A DNA stretch of 64,000 bases from Eremomyces bilateralis CBS 781.70 (lineage: Eukaryota; Ascomycota; Dothideomycetes; Eremomycetales; Eremomycetaceae), in the NCBI RefSeq assembly GCF_010015585.1, contig NW_022985067.1:273514-337513 (forward strand), in the 5' to 3' direction. Position numbers and translations under genes: made by a program. The notes beneath the pieces were generated by a model that was given only the letters and a program-made list of their open reading frames with translations, was not told the origin of the DNA and ran no database searches. Below, piece by piece: positions 33,954 through 45,922 of this stretch (positions are counted from its first letter, which is position 1; each line of letters begins with the position of its first letter).

Positions 33954-35370
33954 AGTAGCCCCCCTGCGCATTGGTGAGATCATGTTAACACTTCTCTTAT
34001 AGAGCTTGATAATATCGTTTATCGTTAGGCACATCGGCCGGATCAACTTCTGTGAAAAACCTGGGAAAGGAAACTAAGACTAGTTGTTATGATTGTTATC
34101 AGTGCATGCATCAAGGATTGATGCTACTGTAGTTAAGGCTTCAGGTTAGTGCCCGAGACACCCACAGTCATCTGTGCTTCCCTACGACCTGCGTAATAAC
34201 ATAGCCTATAACATCAATCTTCCTTCATTTTCAAACAGTTCTTGCGAAACCATAACAAATCCGGTGTCTGATCATAGACGAAAAATCTATAATCCGCCTT
34301 CGTCAGCTTTCTTATATTAATCATCATTGCCGCGAGATCTTTCCTGATCTAGAGATGCCTTTTGGTGGTCTTAGTATCCTCCTCTGTGACGATTTTCTTT
34401 CAGCTTCTGCCAGTCCTCGTAGTTGCGCTTTACAACCAAAAGAATCTTAAGTTGGATAAGATGCAGGGGCAAAATACACACTACGGATTCAATCTAACCC
34501 TCAAGCTTGACGAAGCCCTTCGGTAGCAGGGTAACGATGTCGAGTCTATTCGGTTCGTCAGGCTCTTGATCACGGCCGGATAAGCTCTGCAACACGTGGT
34601 GATTGGACACTCCTTAGTACACGAACCCAGGCTACTCTTCCGCATGAGGAGGTAGAATCATTCCGGGGCGCCCTTCGTATCTTTGGTAATAAGGCACTAG
34701 TCGCTAGGTTCAATTGCCTTCGTTTACGCGATCTCGGTTCTCCTGTTAACGTCTGTCAGGCAAATTATGGAGGAAAGAAGGCAGAGAATGTTCCTTCTGG
34801 TGAAGCAGGAGACCTCCATCGTAAGATTCCTAATATCATCAACTTCAGATCTTCCAATCTCAACAGTATACGAGGACAGTGCTCCAGGTGGTCACTTTGT
34901 GGCAGTAGAGATACAAAAAAGCCAATCTCAGTCTCTGAGAAGCTTTTCGGGGTCTGAAGAGTTTGGAAGATGCTGTGGTAGGAATAGCATTAACACAGCC
35001 GTTATCAGGTTTGTTCGCAAGGATTGAGCCCCTATTAGATAATGGTCACAATCATTCATGTTGTATCCCCATGGCCTCAGCTGGTAGCTATGCTCCAGAA
35101 ATTAGAACGGTCAACCTATTATGAAGACGTAGACAGGCCGTAGACCCTTTAAGTTAATTAGTTAACGTCAGCAAGACCCAGTTGGTTAGTTGTTCACCTT
35201 CCTTCTCCTCATCATTCCCTACGGTTTTCGTTGTTGAGAAATAGATTTCATTATGATCTTTCTTGTATCTCTCCTTGTAGTTGCTAGCGCTTAATGTCAG
35301 TAACTAGAGCAGACCTTACTAGTTAAGAGCGAGTTAACACGAAGGCTACCTAGTATTCAATAATGAATCA
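33954..35370. other. intergenic
   Basis: No supportable gene. A TTAATTAGTTAAC word at about 35152 resembles the ends of the 29 kb MITE-like element. A short hydrophobic reading MIFLVSLLVVASA at about 35253-35291 looks like a signal peptide but is followed by a stop (see the next gene). Confidence 0.4.
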
Positions 35371-36003
35371 ATGACAACAACACCTCGCCCAGAACCATCA
35401 TGTACACCTAACTGTATACAGAGCGCTCTCTACCTTGCCACTTGGGAGTGTGTGGGGTATACTATCAGTTCCATCTGTGATGGAGCGGCGCCAACTGGTA
35501 TCCCGTCGGATTGTGCAGTACCTGGTCCTGTCCTTGAATCGTGCTCTGTCCCTAGCTCTGCCCTTATCTCTGTCCCTAGTTCTGTCCTTGGATCAGGGCC
35601 AGGATCAGGCTCGGGATCAGGCTCGGCATTAGGCCCGGGAGCTGGGCAAGAGACACCGGGTATCCCAGCGAGCAGTGATAGTGGCACCAGCTGTGGGAAT
35701 CTAGGTGAAGATTCAGGAAGCAGAAGCGGGAGCGGGAGTGTAACCGGTGCAAGTAGTCCCGTGAGCGGTAGCGGCACTCAACCAGGTGGCGCGGGGCCGA
35801 CTCCGAGCACATCACACTCTGTCCTGAACGCGATCCAGTCCAGCGGAGACGGCGCGGCAACGGGAGGACTTGGTGCCCCTTCGCAATCGACCATGGCGTC
35901 AGGGACGAACCAGTCCGGTGGTGCGTCGCTGGGGGCTAGGGGGGGATACAGGGGATTTGCGTTCTCGGCTGTCATGGTGGTGTTTGGAGCCTGGCTAACT
36001 TGA
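35371..36003 (+). CDS. Cys-containing, Gly/Ser-rich probable GPI-anchored surface protein
   Basis: Open frame of 210 residues from ATG. The N-terminal 55 residues carry six Cys (CTPNC, WEC, SIC, SDC, ESC) in a spacing like small secreted fungal Cys domains. Next come about 110 residues dominated by Gly, Ser and Pro with SGSGSG repeats, which is typical of a wall spacer. The last 18 residues, GFAFSAVMVVFGAWLT, are hydrophobic and end at the stop, as in GPI-attachment signals. A secretion signal is missing from this frame. A signal-like exon lies about 100 bases upstream but is not joined by any intron I could place in phase. The gene is either 5'-incomplete as modelled or has lost its leader. 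Confidence 0.6.
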   Translation: MTTTPRPEPSCTPNCIQSALYLATWECVGYTISSICDGAAPTGIPSDCAVPGPVLESCSVPSSALISVPSSVLGSGPGSGSGSGSALGPGAGQETPGIPASSDSGTSCGNLGEDSGSRSGSGSVTGASSPVSGSGTQPGGAGPTPSTSHSVLNAIQSSGDGAATGGLGAPSQSTMASGTNQSGGASLGARGGYRGFAFSAVMVVFGAWLT

Positions 36004-36236
36004 GCCAGGTGAGATGCAAAGGAGGATTATGATAAGCTGGTTTAGTATTTCCGTTGTGAACTCAGATATTAAATAGATGGTGATTAAGGGGGCGTATTGA
36101 AGGAGTGGTTATAGATCAAGTGGCTTCCCAGGTAGGATTAGCTTGATGTAAACAGTTCTACCATTTCTATCAATTCTCTGATAAAATCAATCAACCTATC
36201 GTCGCCACCAAGACCAAAATGGATCGCACAAGAGGA

Positions 36237-37763
36237 TTAGGAAGAGTTGCTGTTGTCAGCGCAAGAGAATGCTGAACTGATCTTGCCAGTTTGATACGCG
36301 AGTATGATCTGCTGGACGACTCCATATGTGCCACCGACAGTGAGGAATAGGGCACATGTCGCCATCAAAATGTGCATTCCAAATTGCATCTTGTGGATAA
36401 TGGTGCCTTTGCGATAATCGCCGTGATCATAAAGCCAAAGCAGCGGCGGCAAGCCCATTGTCAGGGGCGCAAGGCACAAGCTGCCAGAAAGACCGACAAT
36501 ATAGTCGAAGATTGGGATGCCCGAGGCGATTAGGAAGCTGATGATGGAGAGCCCCAATGTACAGGCCACCCAAACTCCCCAATGAACGAAGGTGCCCCTC
36601 TGTAGATGGTCTGTGTTTCGGAGAAACCGAACGAACATGTACTTCGCAGCAACGTGGACGTACAACGACGCACTGATTAAAAGTCCGAACAAACCGACAC
36701 CGAAAGCCACCTTTTTCAGAACAGGTCCGGCACTGCCCAGAGACGGCGACGCGACCCATTTGCCACACCACCGATATACGACCAGGCTAAAAGCCAGGTA
36801 TGAGGATGCGATGAAGCTCATACATACCGCCAAAGCCTTGTTGAAGTCCTTAGGCCGCTTCATTTCCGAAACGACCGGAAGGAAAGCCGGTGCCGCTGCG
36901 CTGGTGCTGAAGATCGTAGCCGCTGCGGTGATGCCGGCAGCGAAGGTAGGATGTGCGACGGTGTAGTACCCTAACTCAAAGTCTCCCGTCTCTGGTGCAG
37001 CTGCAGGGCGGTCCAGAGTCGTCACTCCAACACTATTGATTCGTTAGGACCAGTGGTCATCTCTCCATATTGCTTGAGCCGTTCACTTACACAACGATGA
37101 AGATCGCAATGAATATAGAGATGAATCCGGCCCAGGTAAGCCATGCAAACTTCTCGAACTTGCGCACACTCGCAAAGGCTGCGATAGCAATTGTAGCAAC
37201 GACTGAAAAGTAGTTGGTACAGATGGCATGGTTCGAAAGTGCGTTGAGTGCGACGGACACACCCAAGACTCCGGTGGAAGCGGAGATAACGAACGACAGG
37301 AGGAAGATAGCCCCGATGATCTCTCTGAAAACTTTACCGCCGATGAGCTGAGCCATGTCTGCAACGCTGTGGCATCCAGGATGACTGTTTCTAAACCGAC
37401 CCAGCAAGAATCCACTGTAGGAATTCAATGACACAAATCCTAGGATACAAATGGCACCGGGAGCTGCACCGAGAGTGTACAGGGCAGCCGGAATGCTCAA
37501 GACACCAGTTGCGAAGATTACTGCGAGAAGACGTTAGCACCTATTTCCTTGTAGCGGCAGCATAGGAATCCACTCGACGTCTATCACTCACGCTTTATAA
37601 ATATCATTGCTGTGTGAATCCATGAGACCGTCCGAAAATCGACGACTCCCTCGACCTTCTTGAACACTTCGAAATTGTCTGTAGAGGCCTCATCTTTGTC
37701 GACTCCCTCACGACTTTCCATCATATCAGGCCTCATAACGATGGAATGCTTCTCATCTGACAT
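36237..37763 (-). CDS. amino-acid transporter of the Aa_trans/AVT family
   Basis: Three exons (37763-37592, 37520-37091, 37032-36237) give 465 residues. The introns are 71 bases (GTGAGT..CGCAG) and 58 bases (GTAAGT, CCTAAC branch, AATAG). A hydrophilic N-terminus of about 45 residues leads into the first helix with ATGVLSIPAALYTLG, the conserved unwound-helix motif of the family. About eleven membrane segments follow, including FVISASTGVLGVSVALNALS and ASLYVHVAAKYMFVRFLR. Family members move neutral amino acids with protons across plasma or vacuolar membranes. It lies next to a NodB-type hydrolase and an amidase, consistent with uptake of a nitrogenous substrate or product; that link is inferred. 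Confidence 0.9.
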
Positions 37764-38517
37764 ATTGGTAGGAAACAGATGGAAATACAAGTAGCAATAC
37801 TGATAAACGAACCGCTCAGGGCAAGTGGGCCCACCCCATGCGCTTTATACTTCTGGGCCTAATTAACCAGACTAGATGCATGTTGCTGGGAGGCGCTGTG
37901 CCTGGTCGATCCCGATTCCGAGGATAGAGTATTCGAGGGTGGGTGGAGTTTGGAGGCGCTTGGAGGCTCCCTTGGGCCAATTTGGGGTATGTTGGAGTCG
38001 GTTGCTCGGTTTGGAGTAGGTCTGGGGTAGGTCAAGGGTATGATACCGGCAGGAGGGCTCTCTATATTACCGAGCACCGTGATCGCGGAAATGCGGAGTC
38101 CCCACACTCTATGTTCAATCTCGGCGCAAGCGCACCGTTTAGCGCGGACATACTGACAAGTGAGAACTGAGTACTCCGTACTGAACCCCGTAACTTCGGG
38201 GTCCCCACACTCTGTTGACGCAAGCGCGGACATAGATGTACTATGTACGGGGGTCCAAGGTCAGGCCTGGGCTATCTTAGCAGCACTGACTGGCGCTCAC
38301 TAATTACCATAGTATGCGAACAACACATCTAGAATACCATATGCCAAACTCCACTCCTGTTGCACCCATACTGCAGCACCGCTACCAATGTGACTAGACG
38401 CAGATTGAGTCCGGGAGAGGTTCAGCACCAAGATGTACAAATTACAATATGCATATGCCTATGCAATGCTATTTCGAGATCTCGTGATAAAGTTCATACT
38501 TACAACCGCCTCTCTCT
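37764..38517. other. intergenic with degenerate local duplication
   Basis: No gene seen. A block with GTCCCCACACTCT, GCGCAAGCGC and GCGGACATA words at 38097-38155 recurs in shortened form at 38200-38235. The first 200 bases should include the promoter of the transporter gene. Confidence 0.4.
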
Positions 38518-39576
38518 TTACTTCTTTGCAAGCATTGCACCAGGAGCAGCGGGCATAAGCGCTCCCGGCGGAGGAGGATTCCGCTTCTTGAATTCGTCCG
38601 ACATCTGCTCCATGGTGACAAACTCGACACCCTCGTGTTTCTTGAAGTGCTCAATGAGTCTGTTATTGCGATGGAGATGTCAGATTGCACGAATATTTTG
38701 TTGGGTTCTCTGCTACTGAAAGAATCACGTACCTCTCATGCATAGCGATGACGTGGGGCCGACCTGACACATCGGGGTGAATCGATATTGGGAAGATGAA
38801 TTCATCGTACTCGCGGTAGAAATAGTCAAAGTGATCTCGCCAAATATCTTCGACGTCTCGAGCATTGACGAAGCCGTGGCTGTTGGGCGAGGCTTTGATG
38901 AACATCATTGGGGGCAGATCATCGATGTACCAGTTCCCAGGAATCTCGACTAGGCCAGTCTCCTGCCCTTTAACCAGCGGCTTCATCCATTCCTCGGCCT
39001 TCTTGGAATAGTCAATCTTAGTCCAAGTGTCTCCAGTGCGAAGATAATATGCCTGGCAGTCATGATGGCTCAAGCTATGATCGTACTCGATGCCATATGA
39101 GAGTAGTAGCTCCGCTCCCTCTTTGCTTGTTTCCCACCTAAAGAAGTCTGGTCAGTGGCTGCGTGTACGGCAGGGGACCGGGACAAGACGCACCACGGCG
39201 CTACGCTTCCTCGGGGAGGCTTTCCGGCAAACTCCGTCAGCATTCGATATGTCTTATCCAGCACTGTTCTCTGCTGTTCGATGGTCATGTCCTGGGGGTT
39301 CTCATGGCTATATCCATGGAGTCCAATCTCATGGCCGGCGTCTCGAACCGCAGCCATCTCCTCCGGAAAAGTCTCCAAACTGTGCCCAGGTATGAACCAC
39401 GTAGTCAGAATGTTATACTTGGCAAACATCCTAAGCAGACGCTCGGTGCCCACCGTCCCGGCAAAGATTCCTCGACTTATGTCGTTTGTGCTGTCCTCTC
39501 CGCCGTACGAGCCCAGCCATCCCGCCACCGCATCAACATCGACACCGTAAGAAATGAGAACTCGCTTCTTGCCCAT
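38518..39576 (-). CDS. polysaccharide-deacetylase (NodB) fold hydrolase, cytosolic
   Basis: Three exons (39576-39194, 39137-38733, 38659-38518) give 309 residues; both introns are in phase (GTGCGT..TTTAG, 56 bases; GTACGT..AACAG, 73 bases). NodB motifs are visible: the metal/base Asp pair in [11 protein letters not shown], and the metal His pair in [22 protein letters not shown] supplies the Arg/Trp groove, and [15 protein letters not shown] the final His. There is no signal peptide or chitin-binding module, unlike secreted chitin deacetylases. The sequence style is that of the PgdA/PuuE-like branch, which includes enzymes acting on small amides such as allantoin or cyclic imides. Divergent from the amidase gene about 1.1 kb away, so the two could act in one C-N bond hydrolysis route. 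Confidence 0.88.
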
Positions 39577-40694
39577 TGCAATTTTCTGGTTCAATACAGC
39601 TGAGACAATAAATTCTGAGGAAGAAGACTTAAAGCAATCGGTATTCAGACCGGCCCAAACGGCAGATCAGGGGAGCTGTAGATATATTTGCGACGCCGAA
39701 CACTCCACGGAGGCCCCGCAGCAGCTGGAGATAGCAGATCCCTCCACCTCGTCATTGGTATGGCACTACTAGCAGGTCAGCAGGTGATGGTCGATTCGCA
39801 TCGGCCCGAATAATGAGTGCAGGACAATCAGATCTCCTGTCACTTGTTAGTTATCACTTATTAGTCAGGCCAGTGGCCTTACACGTGGTTAGGCTTATTA
39901 TCCCCTACCCCAATGCGACTCCAACTCCTCGTAAGGTCCCCGCGTTACCCTTGCCGAGTACCGACACCTGTCATGGCAGTTTGATCGATCCCTGTCCGCG
40001 AAAGGGGCCGCGCTTGTCTGCATGATTGGGTGCCTGGGTGGAGTGGCAGGGACTGAAGTTTGGCGCGAAACCATGAACGTCCCCTGTCTCCTGGCCTCAT
40101 TGCATTGGGGGTCCTGACTCCTGAGCTGATGAAGAGTATGCAAATTCATAATTGGTAGTTGCTCCCGAAACGTACCGGTAATAGGAATGTAAGAATTATT
40201 ATTGCACGCCGATTTGCTTGGCGCAATGTTCTAAAGGTATCTACAGCCTGAAAATACTTCTTATCTAATTGAAGTTAATAGTTGGGGTCGTTTGGAGAGG
40301 ATCTTGTGGGGATCTCCAAATCTGAGGCGGCCGCTAGGTGCGGAAAGAAAGAGCGTTAACGTACCCAGTCAGCACTCAGCAGGATCTCAATTATTTTGAG
40401 ATACTATTGTCTATTGAGATACTGCGGTGAGGCTAAAATAACACCATCCTATCGAACATCGTGTTGATAGCCTCTTCGAATTCCCGCAAGATCCCCTGAG
40501 TAATCATTCACCACGTTCAGCAGCAAAGCGCCGATGACTATAGAGGTCATCTTTTATTTCCAGCTCCACCATTCGTAGGCTGGAAAATCGAGACGTCGGC
40601 CTATTGACCACGCACACATTCGACAGACCATGTCAGTCTTCTTCGATTCTCCCTTAGAGTAGGTGAAGACAAGATTAAAATCTACAGAGTTTGA
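39577..40694. promoter_or_regulatory. shared divergent promoter region
   Basis: About 1.1 kb between the NodB-fold gene (-) and the amidase gene (+) with no supportable frame. A bidirectional control region is likely by position only; I identify no specific sites. Confidence 0.4.
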
Positions 40695-42373
40695 ATGCTT
40701 ACCCTACGTAGCCCTAGTCTAATAGCGATTGAAGAGCCTAAATTGCTTCTTGAATCGATTAGCATCACTGATGGCATAACTCTGGAAGAGTCTGGAGACT
40801 ACCGCCAGCTGTTAGCGGGCGTTCATGATTGTGCAGAGAAGATCCTTCGACTGCCAGACTACCAATGCTCCTCCGACTCGCCAGCATATCCTCGAGGGAA
40901 CATTCATCGTCCGACTGATGAGGAAAATGTCCTCGGACATGCCTGGGCCCACAGGTTCCACATCAGAGGCAACCCAAGCGGTGGCCCGCTGAAGGGAAAG
41001 ACCGTCTGTCTGAAGGATTGCATCGCAGTCGCGGGAGTGCCGCAGTTCTTTGGAACCGACGCCTTTGCTCCATGGACTCCGAAAAGGGACGCCGCCGTTG
41101 TCACGCGGGCATTGGACGCTGGTGCAGAGGTAGTCGGCACTGCTACATGCGAGAACTTTTGCAATTCGACTTCGTCCTTCACAAGCGCGCAGGGCGTCGT
41201 AGAGAATCCCTTTGCAGAAGGCTATTCTTCTGGCGGCAGCACCTCCGGCGGCGCAGCCTTGGTCGGGGCAGGCCATGTTCACATTGCAATCGGCGCCGAC
41301 CAAGGTGGGAGTATCAGAATTCCAGCGGCATTCTGTGGTTGTACGTCATGGCTGTCGATTGACGTAGAGACCTTTGGCTAACGACGATGCCAGGTGTTGG
41401 ACTAAAACCGACGCATGGCTTGGTTCCCTACACCGGCGTCACTAGCGGCGATGCGATCAATGATCATGTCGGACCGATCGCGAGGACCGTGTTGGAAGTA
41501 GCATCATGCTTGGATGCGCTTAGTGGACAGGACAGGCTGGATGACCGTACCCTCGGAGCGCCCCCTCGCGGCTCGACCTCCTTTGCCAAGTCTCTGCGCC
41601 CTGCGTTGAGCAGCACTGCAGGCTTTAGGGTTGGGATACTGGTAGAGGGATTTGAGCACCAGCTGGTTGATCCCGCAATCAAGGACCTCGTCTTGCGCGC
41701 TGCACGCAGGTTCGAGACGCTCGGAGCGATCGTCGAGCAGGTCTCGGTACCATGTCATATGGAGGGACCGGCTGTTTGGACGATTCAGCAACGCATCTCA
41801 GGAGCCCTGAACCTTTTGGGGCTTCAGCACGGCCGAAGGGGTTTGTATCCGACAGAATTTGAAGAAGCGCGCCTCCCTTGGACCAATGCCAGCTTCCAAC
41901 GGCTGTTTCCTACAACAAAGAATACGATGATCAACGGACTGTACCTTGCGAAGAACTTCCCTGGTCTCTATCCAAAGACCCTTAACCTAGCGCAACAGCT
42001 GAAAGACTCGTATGAGAAACTTTTTGAGACGTACGATGTTGTTGTCATGCCCACGGTGCCTTGCATCGTGCCGAAGCATGTGGACTGGAGACAAGGAGAA
42101 TCGCCACTGAAGGCTTTGAAGCCGAGCGTGGGCCTTACCATCAACACTGCAATCTTCAACATTACGGGACATCCGGCCATGACCATTCCCGTCGGCTTCT
42201 TGCCCGCAAAGGACGACCATACAATCCAGCTGCCTGTTGGGATGCAATTGGTGGGTGGACTGTGGCAGGAGCAAAAGATTCTTGATGCCGGCCATGCATG
42301 GCAATCCACGTTTGACTGGATGAATTTCAATGCTGAGGATGCCCCGATTCAGAGACCACCGACGAGGCTTTGA
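40695..42373 (+). CDS. amidase-signature family hydrolase
   Basis: Two exons (40695-41340, 41394-42373) give 541 residues. The 53-base intron (GTACGT, GGCTAACG branch, GCCAG) restores FCG-CVGLKPTHG. The catalytic Lys is in GKTVCLKD near residue 107. The cis-Ser is in GGSTSGGAA near 183, and the nucleophile Ser is in GADQGGSIRIPA near 206, so the Ser-cisSer-Lys triad is complete. The C-terminal half includes TGHPAMTIPVG. Family members cleave amides, carbamates or allophanate-like compounds in the cytosol. The N-terminal 30 residues lack a targeting signal. Confidence 0.92.
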
Positions 42374-42941
42374 TTGCTGCCCGGTAGCATCCTGTCAACT
42401 GTCGACTGTCGAGGCTGCAACTGCGCGTGAATATTGATAGTTAGCGCGTCGCTTATGTAGCACACTCAATACTAATGAACATAGACGTGTTCTATCCCAG
42501 AATTGCTGCTAATTCGGGTCAGACTTAGGGAGGATGGTGTTGAGCTACAGTAGGCTGAATGAAGAATTGAGTGACAAGAATTGAAGATGTTTACAGCGGT
42601 TTGTCACATGGCACTCCGGGTGTGCGGGTGGCGTTTGCGTCTTCTGCCCCCATCCTTGATCGTTCAGGCGTTAAGTAATCATTGTATTAAGTTAACTAAC
42701 TAGAATGTTTCCTCTCGTTAGGTAGTTTCCATATTCCATAGTTACTCTAAAATAACCTCTTACCTTGGCTTTTCCGCGGAACGTCAGATGCATTATTAGT
42801 TCAACCTATTGTTTTGATACTAGAGCTGCTAGGATTTGGGGTGATTTGGCTGTCCTGTACCAGTTGCAGCACTTAATTGACAACCCGAGCACATCCAACT
42901 TCAGCGAAGTGCCTGATGCATACCTCTAGTCGAGACATGCG
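42374..42941. other. intergenic, promoter side of the C2H2 regulator
   Basis: No gene seen. A TTAAGTTAACTAACTAG word at about 42687-42703 resembles the ends of the 29 kb MITE-like element. Confidence 0.4.
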
Positions 42942-45573
42942 ATGATGCGAAACACTTGCAGCTACTGCCAACGTCACTTCAAGCGTGCAGAACACCTAAC
43001 GAGGCATCTTAGAATACGTCAGTAAATCACCCCATGGAGACGCCACATTCACTCCAATCAACATTATTCTCTCCCATCTCTGCCAGCCCCCTGATGTGTC
43101 TCTGCAGATACCAAGGAACGACCGTTTAGATGCGGTTGTGGAGCCACCTTCTCTCGCCGTGACCTCCTTACTCGGCACTGGCGAATCTCTAAACATGGCG
43201 ACGATGAAGTATCACCACCTGAATACGCCCGGCGTGGACCAGCGGTCGACTCCCCCGTCAACGACGGGCTTCCTGCAGAAGATGGGTTCCTCGCGCAGGC
43301 GCATTCCCTGGATATTCCAACTGGGGCCGTCATCGATAGTAAGCTTGATACGAGCATCGTCAGCCTGGTCGTGGCTGACTGTAGGCATGGCAAAAAGACC
43401 ATCATGATGATGGTCTCGAAGTCTTCTTGGAGTTTCTAAACTTTATGGACGGCGTGGGCCTTCCTGCCCATTGGTCTCCTACCCGTGGCCTTGATTTGGA
43501 TGCCGCTGGCAGCGTTCGCGACTCCGAAGGCCCGGATGCGCTCGATGCCAATGGCATTGGTACTCCTTTTAGTACCTGGCTGCCCTCCGCTCCTGCCGAG
43601 AATGAAGCAAGCTGCGCTATTCCGTTGAGAGGTACGTTTAATAGAAACCGCTTCTCCCACGACTTTGCCCTAGGTTCTTCTTTTGCCCAGGAGACTCTGA
43701 ACCTTGGACGGCAGAGGGAATGCGCCAAGACCTATGCTGAAATCTATACGGGCTAGATTCTGTCGATTCTGACACGAGCGGGCGGACGTATGTCGTCACC
43801 GAAGCTGAGCGGAGCTTACTGTTCTTGTCTCTTGAGACTTTTCGGTCATCTATTCCGGATTTTAAGCTGCCATCTCGCCACGCCCTTACGCGATACCTAA
43901 TTTCATTCTTCGAAGGGTTCCATTCACACCTCCTATTCATTCACGAACCTACCTTCAAACCATCAGGCACGCCCCTGGAGCTCACGCTGGCCATGTGCTC
44001 AGCTGGCGCGCAGTATTGCTTTGAAAGGAGAGTTGCAGAACAACTATTTCATGCAGCAAATGCAATCGTCTTTGCGAGGTTGAGATACGAAGAAACGAGC
44101 TTTGGGCCGCAGATTCGTTCCTTGATCCGCCTGCACAATTCATCTCTAAGAGAAGATGTGCCATCTGCACGACGTGGCGACCCGTGGGCTCCGCTTGACA
44201 CCATCAAGACTCTACTAATCTTGGTTGGATACGCGACCTGGGAAGTCGTCGGCTTGCTCCAGCAATCATTTGCCCTTCGACAGTTGCTCGTTCATTGCCT
44301 TCGCGACATTGGTCTTGCGGAGGAGAGTCACCAGCCCACGAGCCCTGGCTCAAACGGTTTAACATGGGAACAGTGGATAGAGAAAGAATCTGCGCGACGC
44401 TCTAAGCTGATTGCATTCTGCTACGTAAACGTGCATAGCATAGCTTACGATGTTCACCCAATGCTCTGGTGTAGCGAGCTGCACTTGCGACTGCCATGCT
44501 CTACCGACCGATGGCAAGCTCGAAGTGCCTCTCAATGGGCGAATCTCGAGCGTCAAGATGATAAGGACCAGATGCTCTTTCAGGAAGCCTTATCGCTCCT
44601 GTTGTACAGCACGGATGAAGCGATTACGATACAGCCGAATCCAAGTCCCCTTGGGAACTACGTTTTGCTGCATGCGCTCTTGCAGCGAATCCACATTGTT
44701 CGCGAGCTGTCACTCCACGCTAGCTGTGGGGCGGCAACCATGCCTGCTCCTGAGCTTCAGATTATTGGGTGAGTTAATAAACATGCCCCCAGCAGATTAT
44801 GAGCCTATGAAGGCTAATGGGTTAAGACGCGGCCTGCGCTGCTGGACTTTAATGTGGCAACAAGCTCCAGAATCGGGATTAAACCCAAACAACAAGAGCG
44901 GCCCTGTGCCATTCACATCCAGTGCGCTCCTTGGAATCGCCTACGTCCGGTTGGCGCTGAATATTGGGCCGTTCCGTCACCTCGAACTTCGCGATCCGAG
45001 TTCAATTGCCCTGGGATTAACTCGACTACCCAACATCGAGCGCAACGATAGCCTATTCTCCGCCCTGCTTTATTCCACTCACGCTCTCAGTGTCCCTGTA
45101 AGACTAGGTATAGATCGAGTAGCGCGAAGCCAGGCATTCTTCTGGAGCGTGCAACACGCTCTCTCGGGGTTTGAATGCGCAGTCTTTCTCGCCAAGTGGC
45201 TTTGTTCCTTGCACACTCCCTCTCAAAACCACACCGCAATCCGTAAGTCACACTGGCACCTTGTCGGCGATTCTACATCTGAAAGGCACAATGCCTAACT
45301 ACAACATGGTTTGCAGTATTCGAGGATCGAATTTTACTCTGGATCCGCCGCATTGTGGAAGAAGCTTACGCCGTGGTCGACTTTGACGAACCCGACCTTG
45401 AAGTGCCGACTGATCCCTTCTCTCTCGGGCTTGTTGTCCTGATGATCTGGTCTCGATTCTTTCAAGGCAACACTCAGTGGCCATTCATTGTGATCCTCGG
45501 AAAGAGTCTGCAAAAACATGGCGAATCTCTTCAAGAGCGGAGACAGTTTGAGGGTCAAAGCCTTCTTCAATGA
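42942..45573 (+). CDS. transcription factor with two C2H2 fingers and fungal-specific domain
   Basis: Six exons (42942-43017, 43108-43328, 43385-43631, 43757-44768, 44827-45242, 45317-45573) give 742 residues. Splicing of exon 1 to 2 completes two fingers: CSYCQRHFKRAEHLTRHLRI then HTKERPFRCGCGATFSRRDL with HWRISKH. The rest is the fungal-specific regulator domain: EFLNFMDGVGLPAHW, LPSRHALTRYLISFFEGFHS, QQAPESGLNPNNKSGPVPFT and RSQAFFWSVQHALSG. Splicing between exons 2 and 3 is uncertain: the in-phase donor is a weak GTCATC, whereas the stronger GTAAGC ten bases later would break the frame. Proteins of this class act in the nucleus and often control a neighbouring catabolic or metabolite locus, here possibly the amidase/NodB pair or the SDRs. 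Confidence 0.82.
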
Positions 45574-45922
45574 CTTTTCTGACCCACCCGCTGAAGGAAG
45601 TCCCATAGATTTACTCCGGCCTACAAACACGCCTAGTCACTCTCACATCCGATCCAACAGCACCACTCCGCTCTCTGCCCTCTCGCACAACGCCTAAAAT
45701 TATGTGGTCCGCAGAAAAACCGCATATCCTTGTGGAACGCCAGAAGAATAAAACCGCCAACGTGCATCTGAAGCCGCGCCTCATATCCATAGATATCAAG
45801 CCCCACTAGGCAGGGCGCATATAATCACCTCTCACATACGATAGAATACGAAGATACGCAATGCCGATTCAAGCTTCTGTTTCGGATATCGAAGAGAAGA
45901 AGATGTTAATTTCTCGACGCTT
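45574..45922. other. intergenic between convergent genes
   Basis: Holds the 3' ends of the C2H2 regulator (+) and an SDR (-). Nothing else seen. Confidence 0.4.

Noticed and set aside
34260-34460. Minus-strand peptides ADYRFFVYDQTPDLLWF and VVKRNYEDWQKLKENRHRGG
   Set aside because: They look protein-like but are short, separated by stops, and match no family I can name; too weak to call.
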